A stretch of DNA of 24,043 bases from an uncultured Streptococcus sp. (GCA_905373305.1 CAJPSM010000013.1:1-24043); one strand, 5' to 3'. Numbered from the stretch's first letter, positions 7,287-15,201 are shown. The notes: generated by a model from the letters alone, not told the origin. A program made the numbers and translations.

Positions 7287-8849
7287 CTATTCCCACTCAA
7301 CTGTTGCAGGTGGTTTACTTGTAATGTCGTAGACGATACGGTTAACATGATCCACTTCGTTAACGATACGAACAGAGATTTTTTGAAGAACTTCCCAAGG
7401 AATTTTCGCAAAGTCAGCTGTCATACCGTCGATAGAAGTGATAGCGCGAATGGCAATGGTGTAGTCATAAGTACGACCATCACCCATAACACCGACTGAA
7501 CGAACTCCTGTGTTGACAGTGAAGTATTGCCAGATATCACGGTCAAGTCCTGCTTTAGCGATTTCTTCACGAAGGATAGCGTCTGATTCACGGACTGTTT
7601 CAAGTTTTTCTTCAGTGATTTCACCCATGATGCGGATAGCAAGTCCTGGTCCTGGGAATGGTTGGCGCCATACGATGTGGTCTGGCATACCAAGCTCTGT
7701 ACCGAGAGCACGAACTTCATCCTTATAAAGAGTATTGAGTGGCTCGATGAGTTCAAACTGCATATCTTCTGGAAGACCACCCACGTTGTGGTGTGACTTG
7801 ATGGTTTGAGCTGTATCAGTTCCAGACTCAATCACGTCAGTATAAAGTGTTCCTTGGGCAAGGAATTTCACATCTTTGAGCTTGCTTGCTTCGTCATCAA
7901 AGACATAAACAAACTCGTTTCCGATGATTTTCCGTTTTTGTTCAGGATCAGAAACACCTGCAAGTTTATCAAGGAAGCGTTTTGCAGCGTCTGCTTTGAC
8001 GATATTCAAACCAAACTTACCACCAAGCATGTCCATAACTTGGTCAGCCTCTCCCTTACGGAGAAGACCGTGGTCTACAAAGATACAGATTAATTGATCA
8101 CCGATCGCTTTTTGGAGAAGAACTCCAACGACAGAAGAGTCAACACCACCTGATAGACCGAGAAGAACACGTTTGTCCCCAACTTTTTCACGGATTTGTT
8201 TGATTTGCATCTCGATAAAGTTGTCCATAGTCCAGTCGCCTTTGGCACCACAGATATTCAATGCAAAGTTACGAAGGATATCATAGCCATGAACTGAATG
8301 ACGAACTTCAGGGTGGAATTGGATACCGTAGATATGTTTGTCTGGATTTTCAATAGCAGCGTAAGGACAGTCAGCAGAAGTTCCAGTGCGAACAAAGTTA
8401 GCAGGAATCTCAGTAACAGCATCACCGTGGCTCATCAAAACAATCTGTTCTTCTGGTGTTCCTTCAAAGAGGGGAGAAGAGGTATGAGTAAGTGGCGATT
8501 GACCGTACTCGCGGTTTCCAGCATCACCCGCAGGGACAACTTTTCCTCCAAGTTTGTGGGTAAGAAGTTGCATACCGTAGCAGATTCCCAAAATTGGGAT
8601 CCCAAGTTCAAAAATTTCTGGGTCAATATCAAACGAACCCTCTTCATAAACAGAGTTTGGTCCACCTGAGAGAATGATCCCTACAGGTTTAATGGCACGA
8701 ACCTCTGCAGCTGAAATTTTATGGCTTTTTAGCTCTGAAAAAACACCAATTTCACGAATACGGCGTGAAATCAGCTGGTTGTATTGGCTACCATAGTCCA
8801 GCACGATGATTTTTTCGACATCTTGCAAATCAGTTGAAATGTTGCTCAT
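7287..8849 (-). CDS. guaA: GMP synthase (glutamine-hydrolysing)
   Basis: The 520-residue enzyme converts XMP to GMP using ATP and glutamine, the last step of guanine nucleotide synthesis in the cytoplasm. The class I glutamine amidotransferase domain comes first, with nucleophile C90 in GICYGMQLL and H179/E181 in QFHPEV. The ATP pyrophosphatase domain follows with its P-loop SGGVDSS (233-239), then the C-terminal dimerisation domain ending KPPATVEWE. Length is normal for the family. An AAAGGA site precedes the ATG. A terminator follows, so the gene is probably transcribed alone, divergently from the GntR-family gene. The 3' end of guaA is a known integration site for genomic islands in several bacteria. 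Confidence 0.98.
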   Translation of the reverse strand: MSNISTDLQDVEKIIVLDYGSQYNQLISRRIREIGVFSELKSHKISAAEVRAIKPVGIILSGGPNSVYEEGSFDIDPEIFELGIPILGICYGMQLLTHKLGGKVVPAGDAGNREYGQSPLTHTSSPLFEGTPEEQIVLMSHGDAVTEIPANFVRTGTSADCPYAAIENPDKHIYGIQFHPEVRHSVHGYDILRNFALNICGAKGDWTMDNFIEMQIKQIREKVGDKRVLLGLSGGVDSSVVGVLLQKAIGDQLICIFVDHGLLRKGEADQVMDMLGGKFGLNIVKADAAKRFLDKLAGVSDPEQKRKIIGNEFVYVFDDEASKLKDVKFLAQGTLYTDVIESGTDTAQTIKSHHNVGGLPEDMQFELIEPLNTLYKDEVRALGTELGMPDHIVWRQPFPGPGLAIRIMGEITEEKLETVRESDAILREEIAKAGLDRDIWQYFTVNTGVRSVGVMGDGRTYDYTIAIRAITSIDGMTADFAKIPWEVLQKISVRIVNEVDHVNRIVYDITSKPPATVEWE

Positions 8850-8884
8850 CTTTTTCCTTTCTCAAAAGAAATATCTTTTTCAAT

Positions 8885-8914
8885 ATTCTATCACAAATAG
8901 GGGCGAATTACCAA
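8885..8914 (-). promoter_or_regulatory. Promoter of guaA
   Basis: On the minus strand TTGGTA (8914-8909) and TAGAAT (8890-8885) are 18 bases apart, and the -10 box is extended (TGA before TAGAAT). The predicted leader is only about 28 bases, leaving no room for a purine riboswitch. Confidence 0.7.
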
Positions 8915-8930
8915 CTAAACAAGGCAAAGT

Positions 8931-8960
8931 TTGACTTTTTCTAATTAAATACGGTACAAT
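8931..8960 (+). promoter_or_regulatory. Promoter of the GntR-family gene
   Basis: TTGACT (8931-8936) and TACAAT (8955-8960) are separated by 18 bases, giving a start about 8967 and a leader of roughly 22 bases. It is divergent from the guaA promoter, with the two -35 boxes only 16 bases apart, so a regulator bound here could affect both. Confidence 0.75.
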
Positions 8961-8989
8961 AGAGAAAATATAGAAAAGAAGTGAAAAGC

Positions 8990-9688
8990 ATGTTACCAGC
9001 TTATATGAAAATACATGACCAGATAAAAAAAGATATAGATGAGCATCGTTGGAAAATCGGAGAAAGACTTCCGAGTGAACGAGACTTGGCTGACCAGTTT
9101 CAGGTTAGTCGGATGACCTTGCGACAAGCCATTTCTCTCTTGGTTGAGGAAGGTGTTTTAGAGCGTCGTGTAGGAAGTGGGACTTTTGTCTCTAGCACTC
9201 GTGTCCAAGAAAAAATGCGGGGAACGACTAGTTTTACGGAGATTGTCAAATCTCAGGGGAAAGTACCTTCTAGCCAACTCATTTCTTACAGAAGAACCAT
9301 TCCAAATGAGCAAGAGGTCGCAAAGCTGGGGATTACTCCAACAGAGAATATTATCCGCATGGAGCGGGTACGTTATGCTGACCAAGTACCGCTAGTCTAT
9401 GAAGTAGCATCTATTCCTGAGAAATTTATTAAGAACTTCAAAAAAGAAGAAGTAACTAGTCACTTCTTTCAAACCTTGCAGGAACATGGTTACCGGATTG
9501 GCAAATCCCAACAGACCATTTATGCGAGGTTAGCGAAGGAAAAAATTGCTCGTTACCTAGAAATCGAAGAAGGACATGCGATTCTGGCCTTGACTCAGGT
9601 TTCCTATCTCGATGATGGGACGGCTTTTGAATATGTTAAGAGTCAGTATGTGGGTGAACGTTTTGAATTTTATCTTGAAAATAACTAG
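8990..9688 (+). CDS. GntR/HutC-family transcriptional regulator, NagR-like
   Basis: The 232-residue product has an N-terminal winged helix (about 8-67; LPSERDLADQFQVSRMTLRQ recognition region, then GTFV) and a C-terminal UTRA effector domain (about 85-228). UTRA features resembling NagR/YvoA of B. subtilis are visible: TSFTE after the linker, the R-V-R pair in MERVRYA, and TAFEYVKSQYVGERFEF near the end; NagR senses amino-sugar phosphates, but the effector here is not proven. I prefer ATG at 8990 over an in-frame GTG at 8981, because MLPAYMKIHDQIKK is the usual family start and GAAGTGA then serves as ribosome site. It lies next to guaA in divergent orientation. Confidence 0.85.
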   Translation: MLPAYMKIHDQIKKDIDEHRWKIGERLPSERDLADQFQVSRMTLRQAISLLVEEGVLERRVGSGTFVSSTRVQEKMRGTTSFTEIVKSQGKVPSSQLISYRRTIPNEQEVAKLGITPTENIIRMERVRYADQVPLVYEVASIPEKFIKNFKKEEVTSHFFQTLQEHGYRIGKSQQTIYARLAKEKIARYLEIEEGHAILALTQVSYLDDGTAFEYVKSQYVGERFEFYLENN

Positions 9689-9712
9689 TCTTCTAAGACT
9701 AGTTTTTTCTTT
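9683..9712 (+). terminator. Terminator of the GntR-family gene
   Basis: A perfect ten-base stem (AACTAGTCTT against AAGACTAGTT, CT loop) is followed by TTTTCTTTT. The stop codon TAG at 9686-9688 lies inside the left arm. Confidence 0.9.
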
Positions 9713-9742
9713 TAGAAAAGATTAGAATTGTCAAAACAATCT

Positions 9743-9779
9743 GTCTAGACTTGATTTTATCCATTATTTACTATAAAAT
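9743..9779 (+). promoter_or_regulatory. Promoter of the U32-family gene with an adjoining palindrome
   Basis: TTGATT (9751-9756) and TAAAAT (9774-9779) are 17 bases apart. The eight-base palindrome GTCTAGAC at 9743-9750 abuts the -35 box; it equals the core of NagR/DasR-type operators, though the flanks do not continue the symmetry. A weaker repeat, ATTGT-N4-ACAAT, is at 9727-9740. Confidence 0.6.
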
Positions 9780-9824
9780 GGGAAGGAAAAACGTCAAACT
9801 TTTATATTGCAAATAGGAGAAAAA

Positions 9825-11111
9825 ATGACAAAAACATTAAAACGTCCTGAGGTTTTATCACCTGCAGGAACTTTAGAGAAGCTGAAAGTAGCTGTTCAAT
9901 ATGGTGCGGACGCAGTCTTCATCGGTGGACAGGCCTATGGTCTTCGTAGCCGTGCAGGAAACTTCACCTTTGAACAGATGGAAGAAGGAGTCCAGTTTGC
10001 TGCTAAGTACGGTGCAAAGGTCTATGTGGCTGCTAACATGGTTATGCACGAAGGAAATGAAGCTGGTGCTGGAGAATGGTTCCGTAAGTTGCGCGACATC
10101 GGGATTGCCGCAGTTATCGTGTCAGATCCGGCCTTGATTATGATTGCAGCAACAGAAGCACCAGGTCTTGAAATCCACCTTTCAACCCAAGCCAGTGCGA
10201 CCAACTATGAAACTCTTGAGTTCTGGAAAGAACTTGGTCTAACTCGTGTGGTTTTGGCTCGTGAAGTTTCAATGGAAGAATTGGCAGAGATTCGCAAACG
10301 TACAGATGTCGAGATTGAAGCATTTGTCCATGGGGCCATGTGTATTTCTTACTCAGGTCGTTGTACGCTTTCAAACCACATGAGTATGCGTGATGCTAAC
10401 CGTGGTGGTTGTTCTCAATCTTGCCGTTGGAAATACGACCTCTACGACATGCCATTCGGCCAAGAACGTAAGAGCCTTAAAGGTGAAATCCCAGAAGAAT
10501 TTTCGATGTCTGCCGTAGATATGTCTATGATTGACCATATCCCAGATATGATTGAAAATGGTGTAGACAGTCTTAAGATCGAAGGTCGTATGAAGTCTAT
10601 TCACTATGTTTCAACAGTAACAAACTGCTACAAGGCGGCTGTGGATGCTTATCTCGAAAGTCCTGAAAAGTTTGAGGCCATCAAACAGGACTTGGTGGAC
10701 GAGATGTGGAAGGTTGCCCAGCGTGAATTGGCAACTGGATTCTACTATGGTACACCGTCTGAGAATGAGCAGTTATTTGGTGCTCGCCGTAAGATTCCTG
10801 AGTACAAGTTTGTCGCTGAAGTGGTTGCGTATGATGATGCGACTCAAACGGCAACCATTCGTCAACGGAATGTCATCAACGAAGGCGATCAAGTCGAGTT
10901 TTATGGACCAGGTTTCCGTCATTTTGAGACTTATATCGAAGACCTTCATGATGCCAAGGGCAATAAAATCGACCGTGCTCCAAATCCAATGGAACTTTTG
11001 ACCATTAAGGTTCCACAACCTGTTCAAGCAGGGGACATGGTCCGCGCTCTCAAGGAAGGTCTTATCAATCTCTATAAGGAAGATGGAACCAGCGTCACAG
11101 TTCGTGCCTAG
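9825..11111 (+). CDS. U32 peptidase-family protein, probable tRNA uridine hydroxylation protein (TrhP-like)
   Basis: The 428-residue product belongs to the U32 'peptidase' family. Members similar to E. coli YegQ and B. subtilis YrrO (TrhP) are now known to act in prephenate-dependent formation of 5-hydroxyuridine at tRNA position 34 rather than as proteases. The N-terminal half forms a TIM-barrel-like region (RPEVLSPAGTLEKLKVAVQYGADAV-type start), followed by the family motif EAFVHGAMCISYSGRC and a cysteine set at C173, C180, C196 and C200 that could hold an iron-sulfur cluster. The C-terminal beta-rich domain spans about 330-425. ATG at 9825 has a TAGGAGA site; the upstream TTG has none. The smaller U32 paralogue commonly found beside it is absent here. 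A CHY zinc-finger gene follows after 14 bases. Confidence 0.9.
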   Translation: MTKTLKRPEVLSPAGTLEKLKVAVQYGADAVFIGGQAYGLRSRAGNFTFEQMEEGVQFAAKYGAKVYVAANMVMHEGNEAGAGEWFRKLRDIGIAAVIVSDPALIMIAATEAPGLEIHLSTQASATNYETLEFWKELGLTRVVLAREVSMEELAEIRKRTDVEIEAFVHGAMCISYSGRCTLSNHMSMRDANRGGCSQSCRWKYDLYDMPFGQERKSLKGEIPEEFSMSAVDMSMIDHIPDMIENGVDSLKIEGRMKSIHYVSTVTNCYKAAVDAYLESPEKFEAIKQDLVDEMWKVAQRELATGFYYGTPSENEQLFGARRKIPEYKFVAEVVAYDDATQTATIRQRNVINEGDQVEFYGPGFRHFETYIEDLHDAKGNKIDRAPNPMELLTIKVPQPVQAGDMVRALKEGLINLYKEDGTSVTVRA

Positions 11112-11125
11112 AAAAGGAAAAGTGA

Positions 11126-11437
11126 ATGAATCAAGCACAAGGTTTGTTAGTTGATGATGAAGGCAGATGCGTTCATTATCATGGCGAAAAGGACATCGTT
11201 TCTCTTCAGTGCTATGAGTGTAAAAAATATTATGCTTGTTATCAGTGCCACAATGCTATGGAGATGCATGTGTTTTCGCCCTATCCCTTGGCGCTTTCTG
11301 AGGATCAACCGATTTTATGTGGGGTTTGTAAGAGGACAATGACTTTCCAAGAATACCAAAAACAAATGGCTTGTCCTTACTGCAGTGCCCCATTTAATCC
11401 AGATTGTAAACAACACTATTCCTACTATTTTAAATAA
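11126..11437 (+). CDS. CHY-type zinc-finger protein
   Basis: This 103-residue protein carries ten cysteines (15, 29, 32, 38, 41, 65, 68, 83, 86, 94) and several histidines arranged as three paired clusters, beginning with C-V-H-Y (15-18), the signature that names the CHY zinc-finger family. The CPYC pair (83-86) and C94-H97 close the last site. It should bind two or three zinc ions in the cytoplasm; no signal peptide is present. The bacterial family's function is not established. The gene starts 14 bases after the U32-family stop, with AAAAGGAAAAG as ribosome site, and shares its terminator, so the two are co-transcribed. Confidence 0.85.
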   Translation: MNQAQGLLVDDEGRCVHYHGEKDIVSLQCYECKKYYACYQCHNAMEMHVFSPYPLALSEDQPILCGVCKRTMTFQEYQKQMACPYCSAPFNPDCKQHYSYYFK

Positions 11438-11480
11438 ACTGAAAAATACAAGTTTCAAACTTGTATTTTTCAGTTTATTT
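11432..11480 (+). terminator. Very long perfect hairpin terminator ending the U32/CHY operon
   Basis: A 24-base perfect inverted repeat (left arm 11432-11455, single-base loop C at 11456, right arm 11457-11480) covers the stop codon TAA of the zinc-finger gene. The right arm contains TTTTT and ends in TTT. It is AT-rich and unusually long. Confidence 0.85.
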
Positions 11481-11576
11481 CAGAAAATATAGTAAAATCA
11501 AGAAAAACTCGCAATCTAAAATGGAAAAACTTTCTATAGAATGGGGTAAAAACAGCAAAAATAGAAATAAATCATA

Positions 11577-11632
11577 TGAAACGCTTTCAACGTAAGTAAA
11601 AAGTTGACAAATCAAAATTTTAGGACTAAACT
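11577..11632 (+). promoter_or_regulatory. Promoter of the atp operon with a cre-like palindrome upstream
   Basis: A consensus TTGACA (11604-11609) is followed after 17 bases by TAAACT (11627-11632), giving a start about 11639 and a 29-base leader. The 13-base palindrome TGAAACGCTTTCA at 11577-11589 resembles a catabolite (CcpA) site with one base missing. Bases 11481-11576 hold nothing else I can support. The pneumococcal atp promoter is known to respond to acid pH; the same is likely but unproven here. Confidence 0.75.
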
Positions 11633-11667
11633 AAGTAAGTAAATTTTAAATAAAAGGAGAATTCATC

Positions 11668-11868
11668 ATGAATTTAACATTTTTCGGTCTTTGTCTTGCC
11701 TGTATGGGTGTATCTCTTGCAGAAGGTATGTTGATGAACGGTTTGTTCAAATCAGCAGCTCGCCAACCAGACATCATCCCACAATTGCGTAGTTTGATGA
11801 TCATGGGGATTGCCTTTATCGAAGGAACATTCTTTGTAACCTTGGCGATGTCATTTGTCATTAAATAG
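11668..11868 (+). CDS. atpE: ATP synthase subunit c
   Basis: The 66-residue proteolipid is a hairpin of two membrane helices that forms the rotating ring of Fo. The proton-carrying acid is E52 in GIAFIEGTFF, and the polar loop ARQPDIIPQ (31-39) contacts the central stalk. Length is typical of streptococcal c subunits, shorter than most. It is the first gene of the operon, ahead of subunit a, with an AAAAGGAG site; no atpI is present. In pneumococci, optochin resistance mutations map to this protein around residues 14, 23 and 45-50; here G14, M23, G47, A49 and F50 are present while residues 18 (A) and 48 (I) differ from the pneumococcal sequence as I remember it. Confidence 0.97.
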   Translation: MNLTFFGLCLACMGVSLAEGMLMNGLFKSAARQPDIIPQLRSLMIMGIAFIEGTFFVTLAMSFVIK

Positions 11869-11900
11869 ACAACTCTATTTAGAAATGGAGGTGTCAAACC

Positions 11901-12617
11901 ATGGAAGAAAGTTTGAATCCAACCGTTAATATTGGACCAATATCCTTTGATTTGACCCTGCTTGCCATGTCTCTTGTAACTGTTTTGATGGTTTTTGCCT
12001 TTGTCTACTGGGCAAGTCGTAAAATGACCATCCGTCCAAAGGGCAAACAAAATGCTCTTGAGATGATTTACGACTTTGTGATTGGTTTTACCAAACCAAA
12101 CATTGGAGAATCATACATCAAGGATTATTCCTTATTTCTGTTTTCTCTATTTCTGTTTATCTTGGTTGCCAATAATATCGGCTTAATGGCAAAAGTACAA
12201 ACAACAAACGGTTATAACTTGTGGACTTCTCCAACAGCCAACCTTGGATACGATTTATCCCTATCATTCTTGATCACTTTGATCGCCCATGTAGAAGGAG
12301 TTCGTCGTAGAGGCGTTAAAGAATATTTGAGAGCATTTGTTACACCTGGCTTTATGACTCCGATGAACATTTTAGAAGAGTTCACCAATTTTGCTTCCTT
12401 GGCGATTCGGATCTACGGAAATATTTTTGCCGGTGAGGTCTTAGCTGGATTGCTATTAGCCTTGTCACAAAATGCTTTGTATTGGTATCCTTTTGCCTTT
12501 ATCGCAAACATGTTATGGACAGCCTTTTCAATTTTCATTTCATGTATTCAGGCTTATGTATTTACCATGTTGTCATCTATGTACATTGGTAAAAAAATAA
12601 ATGAAGGGGAAGAGTAA
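11901..12617 (+). CDS. atpB: ATP synthase subunit a
   Basis: The 238-residue membrane protein forms the proton half-channels of Fo beside the c ring. About five or six membrane helices are visible, and the essential arginine is R170 in SLAIRIYGNIFAGE. W206 in NMLWTAFS corresponds to the pneumococcal residue whose change to serine gives optochin resistance. The ATG has an AATGGAGGTG site. It lies 32 bases after atpE and 18 before atpF. Confidence 0.97.
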   Translation: MEESLNPTVNIGPISFDLTLLAMSLVTVLMVFAFVYWASRKMTIRPKGKQNALEMIYDFVIGFTKPNIGESYIKDYSLFLFSLFLFILVANNIGLMAKVQTTNGYNLWTSPTANLGYDLSLSFLITLIAHVEGVRRRGVKEYLRAFVTPGFMTPMNILEEFTNFASLAIRIYGNIFAGEVLAGLLLALSQNALYWYPFAFIANMLWTAFSIFISCIQAYVFTMLSSMYIGKKINEGEE

Positions 12618-12635
12618 GTAGAGGAGGATTAGAAG

Positions 12636-13130
12636 ATGGATTTAACTATTAGTACCATTATCGGTGACTTTATTCTTATCGCTGGTTCCTTCCTTTTATT
12701 AATCTTTTTAGTGAAAAAATATGCTTGGGGAAATATTTCCAGCATCTTGGATGAACGTGCTGAAAAGATTTCTTCAGATATTGATGGTGCCGAGGAAGCC
12801 CGTAAAAAGGCTGAGGAACTAGCTAACCAACGTGAAGCTGAGTTAGCAGGTAGCCGTACCGAAGCTAAAACGATTATCGAGAATGCAAAGGGAACTGCTG
12901 AGAAAAGTAAAGCCGATATTTTAGCCGAAGCTAAACTTGAAGCAGGGCGCTTAAAAGAAAAAGCCAACCAAGAAATTGCGCAAAATAAAGCTGAAGCTTT
13001 ACAAAGTGTTAAGGGCGAGGTGGCAGATTTGACGATTAGTCTCGCTGGTAAAATCATCTCAAAAAACCTTGACAGTCATGCTCATAAGGAACTCATTGAT
13101 CAGTATATCGATCAGCTAGGAGAAGCCTAA
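12636..13130 (+). CDS. atpF: ATP synthase subunit b
   Basis: The 164-residue product forms the peripheral stalk that holds F1 still. One N-terminal membrane helix (about 7-27) is followed by a long charged, alanine- and lysine-rich helix (about 45-140) suited to coiled-coil dimerisation; it binds subunit delta through its C-terminus. Length is normal. Its stop codon overlaps the atpH start as TAATG, indicating translational coupling. A GAGGAGG site precedes the ATG. Confidence 0.97.
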   Translation: MDLTISTIIGDFILIAGSFLLLIFLVKKYAWGNISSILDERAEKISSDIDGAEEARKKAEELANQREAELAGSRTEAKTIIENAKGTAEKSKADILAEAKLEAGRLKEKANQEIAQNKAEALQSVKGEVADLTISLAGKIISKNLDSHAHKELIDQYIDQLGEA

Positions 13131-13666
13131 TGGACAAGAAAACAGCAAAGGTAATTGAAAAGTACAGCATGCCTTTTGTCCAATTAGTGATTGAAAAAGG
13201 AGAAGAGGACCGGATTTTTTCAGACTTGGATCAAATCAAGCAAGTCGCAGAAGAAACGGGTTTACCTTCTTTTTTAGCTCAGGTAGCAGTTGATGAGTCT
13301 GATAAGGAAAATACAGTTGGTTTTTTTCAAGACTCTGTCTCACCTTTAATGCAAAACTTTATTCAGGTTCTGATTTACAATCACAGAGCAAATCTATTTT
13401 ATGATATCATTGTTGATTGTTTGAATCGTCTTGAAAGAGAAACCAATCATTTTGTAGTAACGATTTCTTCAGCTCATCCTTTAACGGATGAACAGAAGGA
13501 ACGTTTGCTTCCCTTGATAGAGAAAAAAATGTCTCTGAAAGTACGGAGTATCAAAGAACAAATTGATGAAGGACTCATTGGTGGTTTTGTCATTTTTGCT
13601 AATCACAAGACAATTGATGTGAGTATAAAACAACAACTTCGAGTTGTTAAAGAAAATTTGAAATAG
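13130..13666 (+). CDS. atpH: ATP synthase subunit delta
   Basis: This 178-residue OSCP/delta subunit joins the peripheral stalk to the top of the alpha-beta hexamer. The helical N-terminal domain (about 1-105) is followed by the C-terminal region with the family feature EGLIGGFVIFANHKTIDVSI near residues 146-165. It shares one base with atpF (TAATG) and ends 14 bases before the TTG start of atpA. As usual in this family, sequence conservation is lower than for its neighbours, but position and C-terminal motif settle the identity. Confidence 0.95.
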   Translation: MDKKTAKVIEKYSMPFVQLVIEKGEEDRIFSDLDQIKQVAEETGLPSFLAQVAVDESDKENTVGFFQDSVSPLMQNFIQVLIYNHRANLFYDIIVDCLNRLERETNHFVVTISSAHPLTDEQKERLLPLIEKKMSLKVRSIKEQIDEGLIGGFVIFANHKTIDVSIKQQLRVVKENLK

Positions 13667-13680
13667 AAAGTGGTGTTCTT

Positions 13681-15186
13681 TTGGCAATTAACGCACAAGA
13701 AATCAGCGCTTTAATTAAGCAACAAATTGAAAATTTCAAACCTAATTTTGATGTGTCTGAAACAGGTGTTGTAACCTATATCGGGGACGGAATTGCGCGT
13801 GCTCACGGTCTTGAAAATGCCATGAGTGGAGAGTTGTTGATCTTTGAAAACGGCTCTTATGGTATGGCGCAAAACTTGGAGTCTACAGACGTTGGGATTA
13901 TCATCCTTGGAGACTTTACAGATATTCGTGAAGGTGATACTATTCGCCGTACAGGTAAAATTATGGAAGTTCCTGTGGGGGATAGCCTGATCGGACGTGT
14001 TGTCGACCCACTTGGTCGTCCAGTTGATGGTCTTGGTGACATCCATACTGACAAGACTCGTCCAGTAGAAGCGCCAGCTCCTGGCGTTATGCAACGTAAG
14101 TCTGTATCAGAACCATTACAAACAGGTTTGAAAGCTATTGACGCCCTTGTTCCGATTGGTCGTGGTCAACGTGAGTTGATTATCGGTGACCGTCAGACAG
14201 GGAAAACAACTATTGCGATTGATACAATCTTGAACCAAAAAGGTCAAGATATGATCTGTATCTACGTAGCAATTGGACAAAAAGAATCAACAGTCCGTAC
14301 ACAAGTAGAAACACTTCGTCAGTACGGTGCCTTGGACTACACAATCGTTGTGACAGCCTCTGCTTCACAACCATCTCCATTGCTCTTCCTAGCTCCTTAT
14401 GCTGGTGTAGCTATGGCAGAAGAGTTTATGTACCAAGGGAAGCATGTTTTGATCGTTTATGATGATCTTTCAAAACAAGCGGTCGCTTATCGTGAGCTTT
14501 CCCTCTTGCTTCGTCGTCCACCAGGTCGTGAAGCCTTCCCAGGGGATGTTTTCTACCTTCACAGCCGTTTACTTGAGCGCTCAGCTAAAGTTTCTGATGA
14601 ACTTGGTGGTGGATCTATTACAGCCCTACCATTTATCGAGACACAAGCGGGAGATATCTCTGCCTATATCGCAACCAACGTGATCTCTATCACTGACGGA
14701 CAAATCTTCCTTGGTGATGGTCTCTTCAATGCAGGTATTCGTCCAGCCATTGATGCGGGTTCATCTGTATCCCGTGTAGGCGGTTCGGCACAGATTAAAG
14801 CTATGAAGAAAGTAGCTGGTACACTCCGTATCGACCTTGCTTCATACCGTGAGTTGGAAGCTTTCACTAAGTTTGGTTCTGACTTGGATGCAGCAACACA
14901 GGCTAAGTTAAACCGTGGACGTCGTACTGTGGAAGTATTGAAACAACCTGTCCATAAACCACTACCTGTTGAGAAACAAGTAACTATTCTCTATGCTTTG
15001 ACACATGGTTTCTTGGATACGATTCCAGTAGATGACATTGTTCGTTTTGAGGAAGAGTTCCATACTTTCTTTGATGCTCATTATCCAGAGATTTTGGAAA
15101 CCATTCGTGAAACAAAAGACTTGCCAGAAGAAGCAGTCTTGGATGCTGCGATTACAGAGTTTCTCAATCAATCCAGCTTCCAATAA
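13681..15186 (+). CDS. atpA: ATP synthase subunit alpha (TTG start)
   Basis: The 501-residue non-catalytic F1 subunit alternates with beta in the hexamer. It has the beta-barrel N-domain (about 25-95), Walker A GDRQTGKT (169-176), Walker B VLIVYDD (256-262) and the arginine finger in SVSRVGG (R365). The product begins MAINAQEISALIKQ, the standard streptococcal start, but the codon is TTG, with only a weak AAAGTGGTG ribosome site six bases before it. No ATG alternative would preserve the conserved N-terminus. The weak start may tune alpha synthesis. Confidence 0.97.
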   Translation: MAINAQEISALIKQQIENFKPNFDVSETGVVTYIGDGIARAHGLENAMSGELLIFENGSYGMAQNLESTDVGIIILGDFTDIREGDTIRRTGKIMEVPVGDSLIGRVVDPLGRPVDGLGDIHTDKTRPVEAPAPGVMQRKSVSEPLQTGLKAIDALVPIGRGQRELIIGDRQTGKTTIAIDTILNQKGQDMICIYVAIGQKESTVRTQVETLRQYGALDYTIVVTASASQPSPLLFLAPYAGVAMAEEFMYQGKHVLIVYDDLSKQAVAYRELSLLLRRPPGREAFPGDVFYLHSRLLERSAKVSDELGGGSITALPFIETQAGDISAYIATNVISITDGQIFLGDGLFNAGIRPAIDAGSSVSRVGGSAQIKAMKKVAGTLRIDLASYRELEAFTKFGSDLDAATQAKLNRGRRTVEVLKQPVHKPLPVEKQVTILYALTHGFLDTIPVDDIVRFEEEFHTFFDAHYPEILETIRETKDLPEEAVLDAAITEFLNQSSFQ

Positions 15187-15201
15187 GAATAGAGGTGTCA
15201 G

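Noticed and set aside
8298..8669. Plus-strand open frame inside guaA (about 123 codons)
   Set aside because: Antisense to a highly conserved enzyme, no ribosome site or promoter, and no recognisable protein features.
8850..8890. Purine riboswitch before guaA
   Set aside because: The predicted leader is about 28 bases and lacks the purine aptamer core; regulation by such a switch is not supported.
11646..12050. Minus-strand open frame across atpE-atpB (about 134 codons)
   Set aside because: Antisense to conserved ATP synthase genes and to their intergenic leader; no initiation signals.
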